Assembly: GCA_030683705.1 (NCBI GenBank)
Contig: JAUXPP010000110.1
Coordinates: 1 to 64,000, forward strand
Length of the DNA stretch: 64,000 nucleotides
Direction: 5' to 3'
DNA from: Polaromonas sp.
GTDB lineage: Bacteria; Pseudomonadota; Gammaproteobacteria; Burkholderiales; Burkholderiaceae_C
Shown piece by piece: positions 36,310 through 45,198 of the stretch. Position numbers and translations under genes: made by a program. Position 1 is the first letter of the stretch; every line of letters starts with the position of its first letter. Below the pieces are notes generated by a model. It saw nothing but the letters and a program-made list of their open reading frames with translations, did not search any database and was not told the DNA's origin.

Positions 36310-36378
36310 CGTTCGGGCTGAGCCTGTCGAAGCCATGCCTCACCGCACTGCTGCGCTTCGACAGGCTCAGTGCGAACG
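36310..36378. repeat. Palindromic 'GAGCCTGTCGAAG' repeat between gcvH and gcvP
   Basis: Two 24 nt arms (36310-36333 and 36355-36378) with 22 matches: CGTTCGGGCTGAGCCTGTCG then AAGC, and its inverse. This is the widespread GACAGGCTCAG intergenic repeat. It forms a stable cruciform in the mRNA and may lower gcvP relative to gcvTH. The longest gcvP reading frame begins inside it, which argues against that start. Confidence 0.8.
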
Positions 36379-36396
36379 AATTCTGGAACCGCCTTC

Positions 36397-39294
36397 ATGT
36401 TGATGCCATCCGCCAAGCCGCTCGGTGAACTGGAAAATTCCGCCGAATTCATCGCCCGCCACATCGGCATCGCTGCCGCCGACGAAACCCACATGCTGGG
36501 CGTCGTGGGATCGGCATCACGCCGCGCATTGATAGACGGCATTGTTCCGCGCGCCATCGCGCGCAGCAGCGCGATGGCGATTCCGCCGCCGGTCAGCGAA
36601 GCGGCCGCGCTCAAGCAGCTCAAGGCCATGGCGGCCAAAAACCAGGTCTTCAAGAGTTTTATCGGCCAGGGCTACTACGGCACGCTGACGCCCGGCGTGA
36701 TCCTGCGCAACATCCTCGAGAACCCGGCCTGGTACACCGCCTACACGCCCTACCAGGCCGAGATTTCACAAGGCCGCATGGAAGCGCTGATCAATTTCCA
36801 GACCATGGTCTGCGACCTGACCGGCATGCCGATTGCCAACGCGTCCATGCTCGACGAAGCCACCGCCGCCGCCGAAGCCATGACTCTGGCCAAACGCAGC
36901 GTCAAAAGCAAGAGCAATGTGTTCCTGGTGGCCGGCGACTGCCACCCGCAGACCATCGAGGTGATCCAGACCCGCGCCAAACCGCTGGGCATCACCGTCA
37001 AGCTCAGCACCGCGTCAACGACGCTGCCGATGCTGATGACCGAGGGCGACTACTTCGGCGTGCTGGCGCAATACCCGGCCACCACCGGCAGCATCCACGA
37101 CCTGCGGCCGCTGGCCGGCCAGGCGCATGTGGACGGGGCCGCACTGTGTGTGGCCGCCGACCTGCTGGCGCTGACCCTGCTCAAGCCGCCCGGCGAGTGG
37201 GACGCCGACATCGTGCTCGGCAGCACCCAGCGTTTCGGCATGCCCATGGGCAACGGCGGCCCGCACGCCGCCTACCTGGCCTGCCGCGACGAGTTCAAGC
37301 GCTCGCTGCCCGGGCGCCTGGTCGGCGTCAGTGTGGACAGCCACGGCCACCCGACCTACCGGCTCGCGCTGCAGACGCGCGAGCAGCACATCCGCCGCGA
37401 AAAAGCCACCTCCAACATCTGCACCGCGCAGGTGCTGCCGGCCGTGATTGCCAGCATGTACGCGGTGTATCACGGTCCCCAGGGCCTCAAGCGCATCGCC
37501 GAGCGCGTCGCCACCTACACCGCCATCTTTGTGCAGGGCCTGAAGGCGCTGGGCTACGAGATCAGCAACAGCGGCGCCTTCGACTCGGTCACCATCAAGA
37601 CCGGCGATGCTACCAATTCGATAGCTGCTCGCGCACGCCAGGCGGGCGCCAACCTGCGATTTCGCCTGAACAATCATTTGGGCGTATCACTCGACGAAAC
37701 CACCAGCCGCAAGGACATCGAACTGCTCTGGTCCTTCTTTGCGCAGCCCGGCCAGACCGTGCCGGTGGTCAGTGCCTTCGAAAAAGGCTTGGCGTCGCTG
37801 ATCCCTGACGACTTGCGCCGCAGCAGCGACTTTTTGACACATCCGGTGTTCAACACGCATCACTCCGAAACCGGCATGCTGCGCTACATCCGCATGCTCA
37901 GCGACAAGGACCTGGCGCTGGACCGCAGCATGATCCCGCTGGGCAGCTGCACCATGAAGCTCAATGCGACCAGCGAGATGATTCCCATCACCTGGCCCGA
38001 ATTCGCCAACATCCACCCTTTTGCGCCGCCGGAGCAGTTGCAGGGCTATGCCGAGCTCGACCGGCAGTTGCGCGACTGGTTGTGCCAGGCCACCGGTTAT
38101 GCCGGCATCAGCCTGCAACCGAATGCCGGTTCGCAGGGCGAATACGCCGGCCTGCTGGTGATCAAGGCCTGGCTCGAAGCCAATGGCCAGGGCCACCGCA
38201 ACATCTGCCTGATTCCTTCATCCGCTCACGGCACCAACCCGGCCAGCGCGCAGATGGCCGGCATGACCGTCGTCGTGACGGCCTGCGATGCGCAGGGCAA
38301 TGTCGACATGGCCGACCTGAAGGCCAAATGTGAACAGTACAGCGCGAACCTGGCCTGCGTGATGATCACTTACCCCAGCACGCATGGCGTGTTCGAAACC
38401 GAGGTCAAGGAGCTCTGCGCGCTGGTGCACAGCCATGGCGGCCGGGTGTATGTCGATGGCGCCAACATGAACGCGCTGGTCGGTGTGGCCGCGCCCGGTG
38501 AATTCGGCGGCGACGTGAGCCACCTGAACCTGCACAAGACTTTCTGCATCCCGCATGGTGGCGGCGGCCCCGGCGTCGGACCCGTCTGCGTTGTCGCGGA
38601 CCTCGTGCCTTACCTGCCCGGCCACGCGACGGCCGGCCTGCCGGTCAATGGTGTCGGTGCGATTTCAGCTGCACCGCTGGGCAACGCCGCCGTGCTGCCG
38701 ATCAGCTGGATGTACTGCCGCATGATGGGCCCCGAGGGCCTGCAGCAGGCCACCGAGGTCGCCATCCTCAGCGCCAACTACATCAGCTCGCGGCTGAAAG
38801 ACCACTACCCGACGCTGTACGCCAGCGCCAACGGCCATGTGGCGCATGAATGCATCCTGGACCTGCGGCCGTTGAAAGAGACCAGCGGCGTGAGTGCCGA
38901 GGACGTCGCCAAACGCCTGATGGACTACGGCTTTCACGCGCCGACATTGAGCTTTCCGGTGCCGGGCACGCTGATGGTCGAACCCACCGAAAGCGAAACC
39001 CTGGCCGAGCTGGACCGTTTCATCAACGCGATGATTGCCATCCGCGAAGAGATCCGCAAAGTCGAGGCCGGCGTCTGGCCGCAGGACAACAACCCGCTCA
39101 AACACGCACCGCACACCGCCGCCAGCCTGCTGGGCGCCGACTGGGACCGGCCTTATTCGCGCGAAATTGGCGCCTTCCCGCTGGCCACGCTCAAGCAGGT
39201 GAAGTACTGGCCGCCGGTGGGCCGCGTCGACAACGTCTACGGTGACCGCAACCTGTTCTGCAGCTGCGTGCCGGTGAGCGACTACGCGGCCTGA
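36397..39294 (+). CDS. gcvP: Glycine cleavage system P protein (glycine decarboxylase)
   Basis: 965 residues from ATG at 36397 (a second ATG two codons later is also possible); the upstream in-frame start lies in a repeat. Motifs: [37 protein letters not shown], and the C-terminal half with PLP-Lys in [17 protein letters not shown] (Lys near 714). The protein decarboxylates glycine with PLP and passes the aminomethyl group to GcvH. Codons about 403-423 coincide with a copy of the ~60 bp dispersed repeat, kept in frame without a stop. Confidence 0.97.
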   Translation: MLMPSAKPLGELENSAEFIARHIGIAAADETHMLGVVGSASRRALIDGIVPRAIARSSAMAIPPPVSEAAALKQLKAMAAKNQVFKSFIGQGYYGTLTPGVILRNILENPAWYTAYTPYQAEISQGRMEALINFQTMVCDLTGMPIANASMLDEATAAAEAMTLAKRSVKSKSNVFLVAGDCHPQTIEVIQTRAKPLGITVKLSTASTTLPMLMTEGDYFGVLAQYPATTGSIHDLRPLAGQAHVDGAALCVAADLLALTLLKPPGEWDADIVLGSTQRFGMPMGNGGPHAAYLACRDEFKRSLPGRLVGVSVDSHGHPTYRLALQTREQHIRREKATSNICTAQVLPAVIASMYAVYHGPQGLKRIAERVATYTAIFVQGLKALGYEISNSGAFDSVTIKTGDATNSIAARARQAGANLRFRLNNHLGVSLDETTSRKDIELLWSFFAQPGQTVPVVSAFEKGLASLIPDDLRRSSDFLTHPVFNTHHSETGMLRYIRMLSDKDLALDRSMIPLGSCTMKLNATSEMIPITWPEFANIHPFAPPEQLQGYAELDRQLRDWLCQATGYAGISLQPNAGSQGEYAGLLVIKAWLEANGQGHRNICLIPSSAHGTNPASAQMAGMTVVVTACDAQGNVDMADLKAKCEQYSANLACVMITYPSTHGVFETEVKELCALVHSHGGRVYVDGANMNALVGVAAPGEFGGDVSHLNLHKTFCIPHGGGGPGVGPVCVVADLVPYLPGHATAGLPVNGVGAISAAPLGNAAVLPISWMYCRMMGPEGLQQATEVAILSANYISSRLKDHYPTLYASANGHVAHECILDLRPLKETSGVSAEDVAKRLMDYGFHAPTLSFPVPGTLMVEPTESETLAELDRFINAMIAIREEIRKVEAGVWPQDNNPLKHAPHTAASLLGADWDRPYSREIGAFPLATLKQVKYWPPVGRVDNVYGDRNLFCSCVPVSDYAA
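37605..37665 (+). repeat. ~60 bp dispersed repeat, copy inside gcvP coding sequence
   Basis: GATGCTACCAATTCGATAGC, then TGCTCGCGCACGCCAGGCGG and GCGCCAACC...GATTTCGCC. It matches the intergenic copies base by base over most of its length yet encodes an open segment ([16 protein letters not shown]) at the point where GcvP normally has a similar-length stretch. Confidence 0.75.
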
Positions 39295-39312
39295 CGCGGC
39301 AACCACTGCCGC

Positions 39313-40068
39313 ATGGAAGCACAGACGCTGATCATCATCGCGGGCGCCGCCGTGGCCGGCTTCGTGCAGGGCCTGTCGGGTTTTGCCTTCGGCATGGTGT
39401 CCATGTCCTTCTGGGCCTGGACCATAGACCCGCGGCTGGCCGCCGCGATGGCAGTGTTCGGCTCGCTGACCGGCCAGATCATTGCGGCCGTCACGGTGCG
39501 GCGCGGCTTTGATGTCCACAAACTCGCCCCCTTTGTGATCGGCGGCCTGCTGGGCTTGCCGCTGGGCCTGCTGCTGTTGCCGCGGCTGGACGTGCTGATG
39601 TTCAAGGCGCTGCTCGGCAGCTTGCTGGTGATCGCCTGCCCGGCCATGATGTTCGCCGCGCAGTTGCCGCGCATCACCCGCGGCGGGCGTGTTGCCGATG
39701 CTTTCGTCGGCGCGGGCGGCGGTTTCATGGGCGCCCTGGGCGGCTTCACCGGCGTCGTGCCCACCCTGTGGTGCACGCTGCGCGGCATGGACAAGGACAG
39801 CCAGCGCGCCATCATCCAGAACTTCAACCTCGCCCTGCTGGCCGTCACCTTCGTGAGTTACATCGCCACCGGCGTGGTGACAAGCGCCACGCTGCCTTAC
39901 TTCGCCATCGTCGCGCCCGCCATGCTGATCCCCTCGCTGCTGGGCGCGCGCCTCTACATCGGCATCAGCGAAGCCACTTTCCGCAAGGTGGTGCTGGGGC
40001 TGTTGACGGCATCCGGTGTGGCACTGCTGCTGGGGTCGGTGCCGGGCTTGTTGCGGCGGCTGGGTTAA
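39313..40068 (+). CDS. TSUP (TauE/SafE) family permease
   Basis: 251 residues, with about eight hydrophobic helices and the paired repeat halves typical of TauE/SafE permeases: an N-terminal GFVQGLSGFAFGMVSM and a second-half GGGFMGALGGFTGVVPTLW. Family members export or import sulfite, sulfoacetate or other small organo-sulfur anions; the substrate is unknown. It starts 18 bp after gcvP and may be co-transcribed, but no functional link to glycine cleavage is known. Confidence 0.88.
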   Translation: MEAQTLIIIAGAAVAGFVQGLSGFAFGMVSMSFWAWTIDPRLAAAMAVFGSLTGQIIAAVTVRRGFDVHKLAPFVIGGLLGLPLGLLLLPRLDVLMFKALLGSLLVIACPAMMFAAQLPRITRGGRVADAFVGAGGGFMGALGGFTGVVPTLWCTLRGMDKDSQRAIIQNFNLALLAVTFVSYIATGVVTSATLPYFAIVAPAMLIPSLLGARLYIGISEATFRKVVLGLLTASGVALLLGSVPGLLRRLG

Positions 40069-40154
40069 GGTGTCGGTTCATTGTTCGCTCTCCTCGCCAT
40101 GGAGGAGTCCAAACCACAGGCAGGCGCCTGGACGAGCCCGCCATTGACAACAAC

Positions 40155-41204
40155 ATGCTGAAACTGCTTCGATCTCTGCTCCCAATCTCCGGCCGGGCCG
40201 GTCAGGCCACAGACCTGAGTGCTGAGGCACCGGCACCTCCATCCGATGTCTCCGCGCCCGGTGTCGGCAGCTTCCTGTTCACCTCCCATCTGTCTCTTGA
40301 AGGTGGCTTTCCCATCCCCGACTGGACGGCGGCGCAAACATGGGTAGAAACCATTCCCGGGGAGGGGGAGCAGGCCAGCGCCTGGACACGCATTGAGCGC
40401 GCATGGCTGGAGCATCTGCAGCTTGGGTTAGGCCCTGCCTACCGCCTGCATGAAAACAAGGACGCCTTTGTGCTCTCAACGCTGGAGCCCCACGTTGCCA
40501 GGGCGACACTGGATTTCATGTCAAAGACGCTTCAGCGAATTGCCCGCATTCTTGACGGGGTCGCCGAGATGTCTCCCTGGGGGAAAGATATCCTGATCGT
40601 TGTTGACGACGAGGACAGCTACTACCGCTATGTCTCACACTACTACCCCGAGGATGGCGAGTTTGCGGCAAGTGGCGGTATGTACATCAACGCAGGATGC
40701 GGCCACTTCGTCACCGTCAAGTCCGATTTGCATGCCATCGAACCCGTCATCGCCCACGAAATGACGCACAGCTGTCTTTCTCATCTGCCGATTCCGGCCT
40801 GGCTCAATGAGGGACTGGCGGTCAACACCGAGCAGCGATTGGTGCGACCAGGAACGGCAACGCTGACGCCGCAGCAGATGCATCAAAAGCATTGCTCGTT
40901 CTGGGGCGACGCCGAGATGCAGGAGTTCTGGTCAGGCAAGTCATTTCTGCGCAACGACGACGGAAACATGCTCTCCTACGATCTGGCGCGAATCCTGGTT
41001 TCACAGTTAAGCGCGGACTGGCCCAGTTTCCGTTCCTTTGTACTCGACGCCGACTTCGCGGATGGTGGCGCCGCCGCCGCTATCGAACACTTGGGCATGG
41101 AGCTTGGTACAGTGGTCAGTACCTTGCTGGTGGACGAATCCGGCCTTGATCGGGCGCCGGCTCCGGCCAGATGGAACGAAGTTCCCGAACGCGGCGCTTT
41201 TTGA
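40155..41204 (+). CDS. Predicted HExxH metalloprotease-like protein
   Basis: 349 residues. The first in-frame ATG after the permease stop was chosen. The family is not recognised with certainty. A clear gluzincin-like site is seen: HEMTHSCLSHLPIPAWLNEG, with HExxH at about 201-205 and a downstream Glu near 219, the spacing of peptidase MA clan members. No signal peptide is obvious, and the N-terminal 30 residues are Pro/Ala-rich. An Arg- or Lys-poor acidic N-terminal domain with DDEDSYYRYVSHYYPE precedes it. It is isolated, with no operon partner. Activity is inferred from the motif. Confidence 0.7.
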   Translation: MLKLLRSLLPISGRAGQATDLSAEAPAPPSDVSAPGVGSFLFTSHLSLEGGFPIPDWTAAQTWVETIPGEGEQASAWTRIERAWLEHLQLGLGPAYRLHENKDAFVLSTLEPHVARATLDFMSKTLQRIARILDGVAEMSPWGKDILIVVDDEDSYYRYVSHYYPEDGEFAASGGMYINAGCGHFVTVKSDLHAIEPVIAHEMTHSCLSHLPIPAWLNEGLAVNTEQRLVRPGTATLTPQQMHQKHCSFWGDAEMQEFWSGKSFLRNDDGNMLSYDLARILVSQLSADWPSFRSFVLDADFADGGAAAAIEHLGMELGTVVSTLLVDESGLDRAPAPARWNEVPERGAF

Positions 41205-41248
41205 GCTTCCGCCCAGGTCACGCTGAATGGGAGCACTGGCTTGTCTTG

Positions 41249-41905
41249 TCAAGCTTCAAGCGTCTCCAGCCACCCCATCGCCTCCACCAGCTCCTCCTGA
41301 ATGATCTCGTGCGCGCTCGGGTACTCGGCGTAGCTCAGTTCAACCGGCAGCGTCTTCACCAAATCCCGAATCGCATGAGCCGCCGCCAGCGGAATCACGT
41401 TGTCGCTTGTGCCGTGGCTGAGCCAGAGCTGTTTGCCCTGCAGTTCGTCAGCCGTGGCCAGCAGCGGCAGCACCTGCGGCAGCAGCCGGCTGTGCATCAC
41501 CATCGCCGCGTGTAGCAGCGCCGGCTGGGTCAGCAACACGGACAGCGCCATGATGCCGCCTTGGCTGAAGCCGCCGGCCACCACGCGCTCCGGGGGGATG
41601 CCGAAATGCTGCGCTGCGGCGGCCAGGGTTTGCGCAACGAGCTGCCGGGCAGCGGCCTCTTGCGGCTCGTTGATGATGCGATCGCCCACCCGGTTGATGC
41701 TGAACTCGAACCAGCCGTAAGCCGATGGCCCCATGGCATAGGGCGCGCGCAGGCTGAGCACATGAAAGTTCCTGGGCACATAAGGTGCCAGGCCGAACAG
41801 GTCTTGCTCGTTGCTGCCGACGCCGTGCATCAGCACCAGCAGCCAGGGCTGGACCACAGCGGCATCGGCGGGACGGTGGAGGAAAGACAGGGGCAGATTT
41901 GGCAT
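41249..41905 (-). CDS. Alpha/beta hydrolase, carboxylesterase/phospholipase family (YpfH-like)
   Basis: 218 residues from the ATG with AGGAGT upstream. It has the LVLMHGVGSNEQDLF oxyanion loop, the nucleophile in GGFSQGGIM, acid in GTSDNVIP and His in YPSAHEI. It belongs to the small, lid-less esterases that act on short acyl esters. It converges with the HExxH gene. Nothing in the flanks names the physiological substrate. Confidence 0.9.
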   Translation of the reverse strand: MPNLPLSFLHRPADAAVVQPWLLVLMHGVGSNEQDLFGLAPYVPRNFHVLSLRAPYAMGPSAYGWFEFSINRVGDRIINEPQEAAARQLVAQTLAAAAQHFGIPPERVVAGGFSQGGIMALSVLLTQPALLHAAMVMHSRLLPQVLPLLATADELQGKQLWLSHGTSDNVIPLAAAHAIRDLVKTLPVELSYAEYPSAHEIIQEELVEAMGWLETLEA

Positions 41906-42130
41906 GGCGGGACTCCTGCGGGCATTGTGCCCGCCGTTCACCTACCCGGCAGCAACTTCCTTGCTTTGGAATGGCAAGGATGGGATTCGGACGGCTGGTC
42001 CGAGTGACGCACCTGGTTCGCACTTTTCTGCAAGAAGCTTTTTGATAATTGCAGTTCGGTGGTGATAATTGCCGTGCTTCAACTATCGACGGGGCTTTTT
42101 TGCTCCTGGTCAAAAAAAGAAAGCAAGTCA

Positions 42131-42574
42131 ATGCGCCTCTTCATCGTTGCCCTGCTCACAACCCTTATCGCCGCTTGCTCCAGCCTGCCAAGGTATGAAG
42201 AGCCGCCAGCAGGTGCCAGGGAAAACCACGCCTCTATCGAAAGTTCCGGCTCCAAACTCTCACTTTGCGGTATCACTGGAAGCCCGATCTGCGAATCCAG
42301 GGTGAACGTGATTGACGGCAAAAAAGTGGATTTTTTCGGCTCTGCCATCCGTGTACAGGCAGGACCTCATCGAATTCAGCTCGCCTGCATTGCAAAAAGA
42401 GGGCTGGCAATTGGCGCCATGGTTGGGTTTTTCAGAATGATCGATGTGGTGCTCGCAGAAGGCGGCAAATACAGAGTCGAATCGCGGTGGGAGAACGACG
42501 CGTGCAGGATGTCACTGGTCGAAGCCGGCTCAGGCAAGGAGGTCCATGCCAAGGATGTGGCCGCCCAGCCCTGA
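42131..42574 (+). CDS. Hypothetical lipoprotein
   Basis: 147 residues from MRLFIVALLTTL. The signal sequence ends in LIAACSS, a lipobox with Cys near 16. The mature part has paired Cys (LCGITGSPICES) and short strands AGPHRIQLAC and GGKYRVESRW, typical of small outer-membrane lipoproteins of unknown role. The gene sits in DNA that looks clearly richer in A+T than the rest of the window, together with the next lipoprotein, so lateral acquisition is plausible. Family not recognised. Confidence 0.75.
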   Translation: MRLFIVALLTTLIAACSSLPRYEEPPAGARENHASIESSGSKLSLCGITGSPICESRVNVIDGKKVDFFGSAIRVQAGPHRIQLACIAKRGLAIGAMVGFFRMIDVVLAEGGKYRVESRWENDACRMSLVEAGSGKEVHAKDVAAQP

Positions 42575-42640
42575 CCTTTTCTGCGAATCTGGCTTGGCTA
42601 TCTGCTGAAATCAAACGACATTGCACAAAGAGGAAGCCAT

Positions 42641-43180
42641 ATGCAAAAAGCCATATCGATATTTTGTTTGGTGCTACTCACAGCATGCGCGACGCAAGCA
42701 GTAAAAAACCTTGACCTTTCAAACGGATCCTCCCAAAAGGCTGTCCTTTCGTCCGAATGCAGTGCCGAGTGCATACTCCTGGTTGAAAAAACGTTTACCT
42801 ATGGAAAACGGATTTTTCACAATGGAATTAGCTCAGGAATTCTCTACGAAGTAAATGGCGTTCCGGGAGCGCATACCTTCCGCTGTGCGGATTGCGCGGG
42901 GACAATCGTCAATGCTTTCAACGATAGCTGGTCCGGAGCTTACAAGGTCACAATTCCCGCGGGTGCAACAAATTTGACTGTGTCTGTGAATGATTTCCGG
43001 GTACGAGACAAGTCAAAACACCGGATCGAATTTCAAGCCATCGCTGGACGAAACTATGCGCTGGTGCAAGTTCAAAAAAATCCTCTGGGCAACGAAGACG
43101 GTTGGATGCCGATAGTCATCGATACTGTCGGAAATCGTATTGTGACTCCGCTTGAGAGCAATCGCTGGCTTCGGCGCTAG
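42641..43180 (+). CDS. Hypothetical lipoprotein
   Basis: 179 residues. Signal sequence with lipobox LLTAC (Cys near 16), then a Cys-rich first half (SSECSAECILL, RCADCAG) and beta strands (YKVTIPAGATNLTVSVND, RNYALVQVQ). The plan is similar to the lipoprotein 66 bp upstream, although the sequences do not align in an obvious way. The coding sequence is by eye near equal A+T and G+C, unlike its G+C-rich neighbours, and codons such as AAA, TTT and GAA are common. Probably a recently acquired pair. Function unknown. Confidence 0.75.
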   Translation: MQKAISIFCLVLLTACATQAVKNLDLSNGSSQKAVLSSECSAECILLVEKTFTYGKRIFHNGISSGILYEVNGVPGAHTFRCADCAGTIVNAFNDSWSGAYKVTIPAGATNLTVSVNDFRVRDKSKHRIEFQAIAGRNYALVQVQKNPLGNEDGWMPIVIDTVGNRIVTPLESNRWLRR

Positions 43181-43322
43181 GCCGTCTGATGAAGCGATGG
43201 GTCCCACGGCGTGACTTCGTTTCGCCATGAGAACAACAGGCCATTCACAACTTGCAGGGTGAATCTTCATTCGATGAAGAGAGGATAGTTCCCATCGTCA
43301 ACGGCTATCGACCTGGAAGATT

Positions 43323-43733
43323 CTATTCACTGACCTTGCCGCGTGAACTCTTGATCTCGGATCGCTGACTTTTTCCAGCCAGGCGGCGCTGCTTCGAACC
43401 GTAAGTCGGCTTGGTGGCACGCCGCGCTTTTTGTGGCACTGCCACGCTGTCGATCACTTCCTGCAGCCGCGCCAGTGCATCGGCGCGGTTCATCTCCTGC
43501 GTGCGGTGCTGCTGCGCCTTGAGCACAAACACGCCTTCCTGCGTGATGCGGCTGTCGTTCAGGCACATCAGGCGCTCGCGGATTTGCTCGGGCAAGGACG
43601 AGGCCATGATGTCGAAGCGCAGATGGATCGCGCTGGACACCTTGTTGACGTTCTGCCCGCCTGCGCCCTGGGCGCGGATGGCGCTGAACTCGACCTCGCG
43701 TTCATCCACCGGGTACTTGGGCACGGTGGACAT
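43323..43733 (-). CDS. arfB: ArfB (YaeJ) peptidyl-tRNA hydrolase for ribosome rescue
   Basis: 136 residues. The release-factor motif GAGGQNVNKV (GGQ at 25-27) is intact, and the basic C-terminal tail (KQRRLAGKSQRSEIKSSRGK) that enters the empty mRNA channel of stalled ribosomes is present. It lacks the stop-codon-reading domains of RF1/RF2, as expected. It rescues ribosomes on mRNAs lacking a stop codon. It precedes aroQ by 17 bp on the same strand but reads after it (aroQ is upstream in transcription), so the two may be co-transcribed. Confidence 0.95.
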   Translation of the reverse strand: MSTVPKYPVDEREVEFSAIRAQGAGGQNVNKVSSAIHLRFDIMASSLPEQIRERLMCLNDSRITQEGVFVLKAQQHRTQEMNRADALARLQEVIDSVAVPQKARRATKPTYGSKQRRLAGKSQRSEIKSSRGKVSE

Positions 43734-43750
43734 GGCGGTGCCAGGCGCTG

Positions 43751-44197
43751 TCAGGCCATGCCGGCCAGCGCGGCAATCGCCAGCGCATAACCGGGCACGC
43801 CGAAACCGGCCATCACACCCTTGACCGCCGGCGACAGGTAGGAGTGGTGGCGAAAGGACTCGCGCGCATGCACATTGCTGATGTGCAGCTCGATGGTTGT
43901 CACGCCCGAGCCCTTGATCGCGTCATGCAGCGCCACGCTGGTGTGGGTGTAGGCGCCGGCGTTGAACACCACACCGGCCAGCGTGCCGGCGGCCTGGGCC
44001 AGCCCGGCTTCCTGGATCGCATCCACCAGTACGCCCTCGTGGTTGCTCTGGCGGAAGTCCAGTTTGAAGCCATGCGTGGCGCAGGCCTTGGCACACAGGG
44101 CTTCCACGTCGGCGAGCGTCTGCGCGCCATACACGGCCGGCTCGCGCGTGCCGAGCAGGTTGAGGTTGGGACCGTTGAGGACGAGGACTGTTTTCAT
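43751..44197 (-). CDS. aroQ: Type II 3-dehydroquinate dehydratase
   Basis: 148 residues, the usual length. It has LNGPNLNLLGTREPAVYG (catalytic Tyr23), RQSNHEGVLVDAIQEA, NAGAYTHTSVALHDAI (with catalytic His) and ELHISNVHARE. It converts 3-dehydroquinate to 3-dehydroshikimate. Both biosynthetic (shikimate) and catabolic (quinate) roles are possible. Next upstream on the same strand are the split dehydroshikimate dehydratase genes, so it may serve a quinate-to-protocatechuate route as well as chorismate synthesis. Confidence 0.96.
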   Translation of the reverse strand: MKTVLVLNGPNLNLLGTREPAVYGAQTLADVEALCAKACATHGFKLDFRQSNHEGVLVDAIQEAGLAQAAGTLAGVVFNAGAYTHTSVALHDAIKGSGVTTIELHISNVHARESFRHHSYLSPAVKGVMAGFGVPGYALAIAALAGMA

Positions 44198-44278
44198 GGC
44201 GTCAGGCTTTCATTATCGATGGGAAGCAGGCAGAGCCTGCGGCGGAATCGAGGGACAAGGCGTCGCACGGCCAGGGCT

Positions 44279-45190
44279 TCATCGCGCATACCCGCGGGCC
44301 TGTTTGAGCCTGATCTGGTTGGGCAGCGGCACCGAGCGGCGCAGCACGTCCTCGCCCAGCCACAGCGCGGAGCGCCGCGCGCGCTCAGCCACGGTCGCCA
44401 GCGGCATCTGCTGGTAGTCGTCGTTGAAGACCTCGAAGCTGTAGTCGCCGCGGTAACCCAGGCCGTGCAGCTTCATCACCAGCGCGGCCAGCGCCTCGCT
44501 GTGCACACCTTCACCGGGGAACACGCGAAAGTGCCGGGCCGTGGCGATGCGCTCTTCCACCGACTTGATCTCGGTCCACATGAAGTCGGCCAGTTGCACC
44601 AGGAAAATCTTGCGCGGGTCAAGCAGGTCCAGTTCGGCCAGCGGCGTTTTCGTCGCAAACATGTGGAAGGAGTCGAAACCCAGCCCGAGATTGGGCATGT
44701 CGGCTTCGCAGATCAGCTCCCAGGCCTGTGGGAACTCGTTGACGGTGCGGCCCCAGGACAGCGCCTCGTAGGCGATGCGGATGTTCATCGGGATCGCCAG
44801 CATCGCGAGCTTGCGCAAGTCCTTCACCAGCGCCTGGCTGTCGCCGGTGGCATGCACCGAGGTCGAGGAACAGATCAGCAGCACCCGGCAGCCGAGCTGG
44901 TGGCATAGGGACAACATCGACTTCGCGATGTCAATCTTGTAGTCGTGCAGATGGCCGGACAGGCCTTCAAAGTCGCGCAGCACCTGGAAGCCGGTCACGC
45001 GCAGGCCGCTGGCACGCACCGCGGCCACTGCGGCATCGACGCCACCCGGATGCCCGACCAGGTCCCTGGCCGCCAGCATGATCTGGCTGAAGCCGGCCTC
45101 GCGCACGGCCTGCAATTTGGCCTCCAGCGGGCCGGCCAGCGAGATGGTGTCCATCCCGAAATCGTTGATGTTTCCGCTGTCGTGGCTCAT
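44279..45190 (-). CDS. TIM-barrel dehydroshikimate dehydratase-like protein (QuiC N-terminal half)
   Basis: 303 residues from an ATG; the longer upstream frame overlaps the next gene and is rejected. It is an AP-endonuclease-2-like (xylose isomerase-like) barrel: SLAGPLEAKLQAVREAGFSQI, IRIAYEALSWGRTVNEF, LGLGFDSFHMFA, QLADFMW and YSFEVFNDDY (metal-binding Glu, Asp and His positions). This matches the N-terminal domain of QuiC-type 3-dehydroshikimate dehydratases, which make protocatechuate. The C-terminal HPPD-like domain is instead the separate adjacent gene, spaced 8 bp. Substrate is inferred from that pairing and from aroQ. Confidence 0.75.
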   Translation of the reverse strand: MSHDSGNINDFGMDTISLAGPLEAKLQAVREAGFSQIMLAARDLVGHPGGVDAAVAAVRASGLRVTGFQVLRDFEGLSGHLHDYKIDIAKSMLSLCHQLGCRVLLICSSTSVHATGDSQALVKDLRKLAMLAIPMNIRIAYEALSWGRTVNEFPQAWELICEADMPNLGLGFDSFHMFATKTPLAELDLLDPRKIFLVQLADFMWTEIKSVEERIATARHFRVFPGEGVHSEALAALVMKLHGLGYRGDYSFEVFNDDYQQMPLATVAERARRSALWLGEDVLRRSVPLPNQIRLKQARGYAR

Positions 45191-45198
45191 GGCAATCC

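Noticed and set aside
39768..40154. Upstream extension of the HExxH protein
   Set aside because: It overlaps the permease gene and is not protein-like; the ATG at 40155 follows the permease stop.
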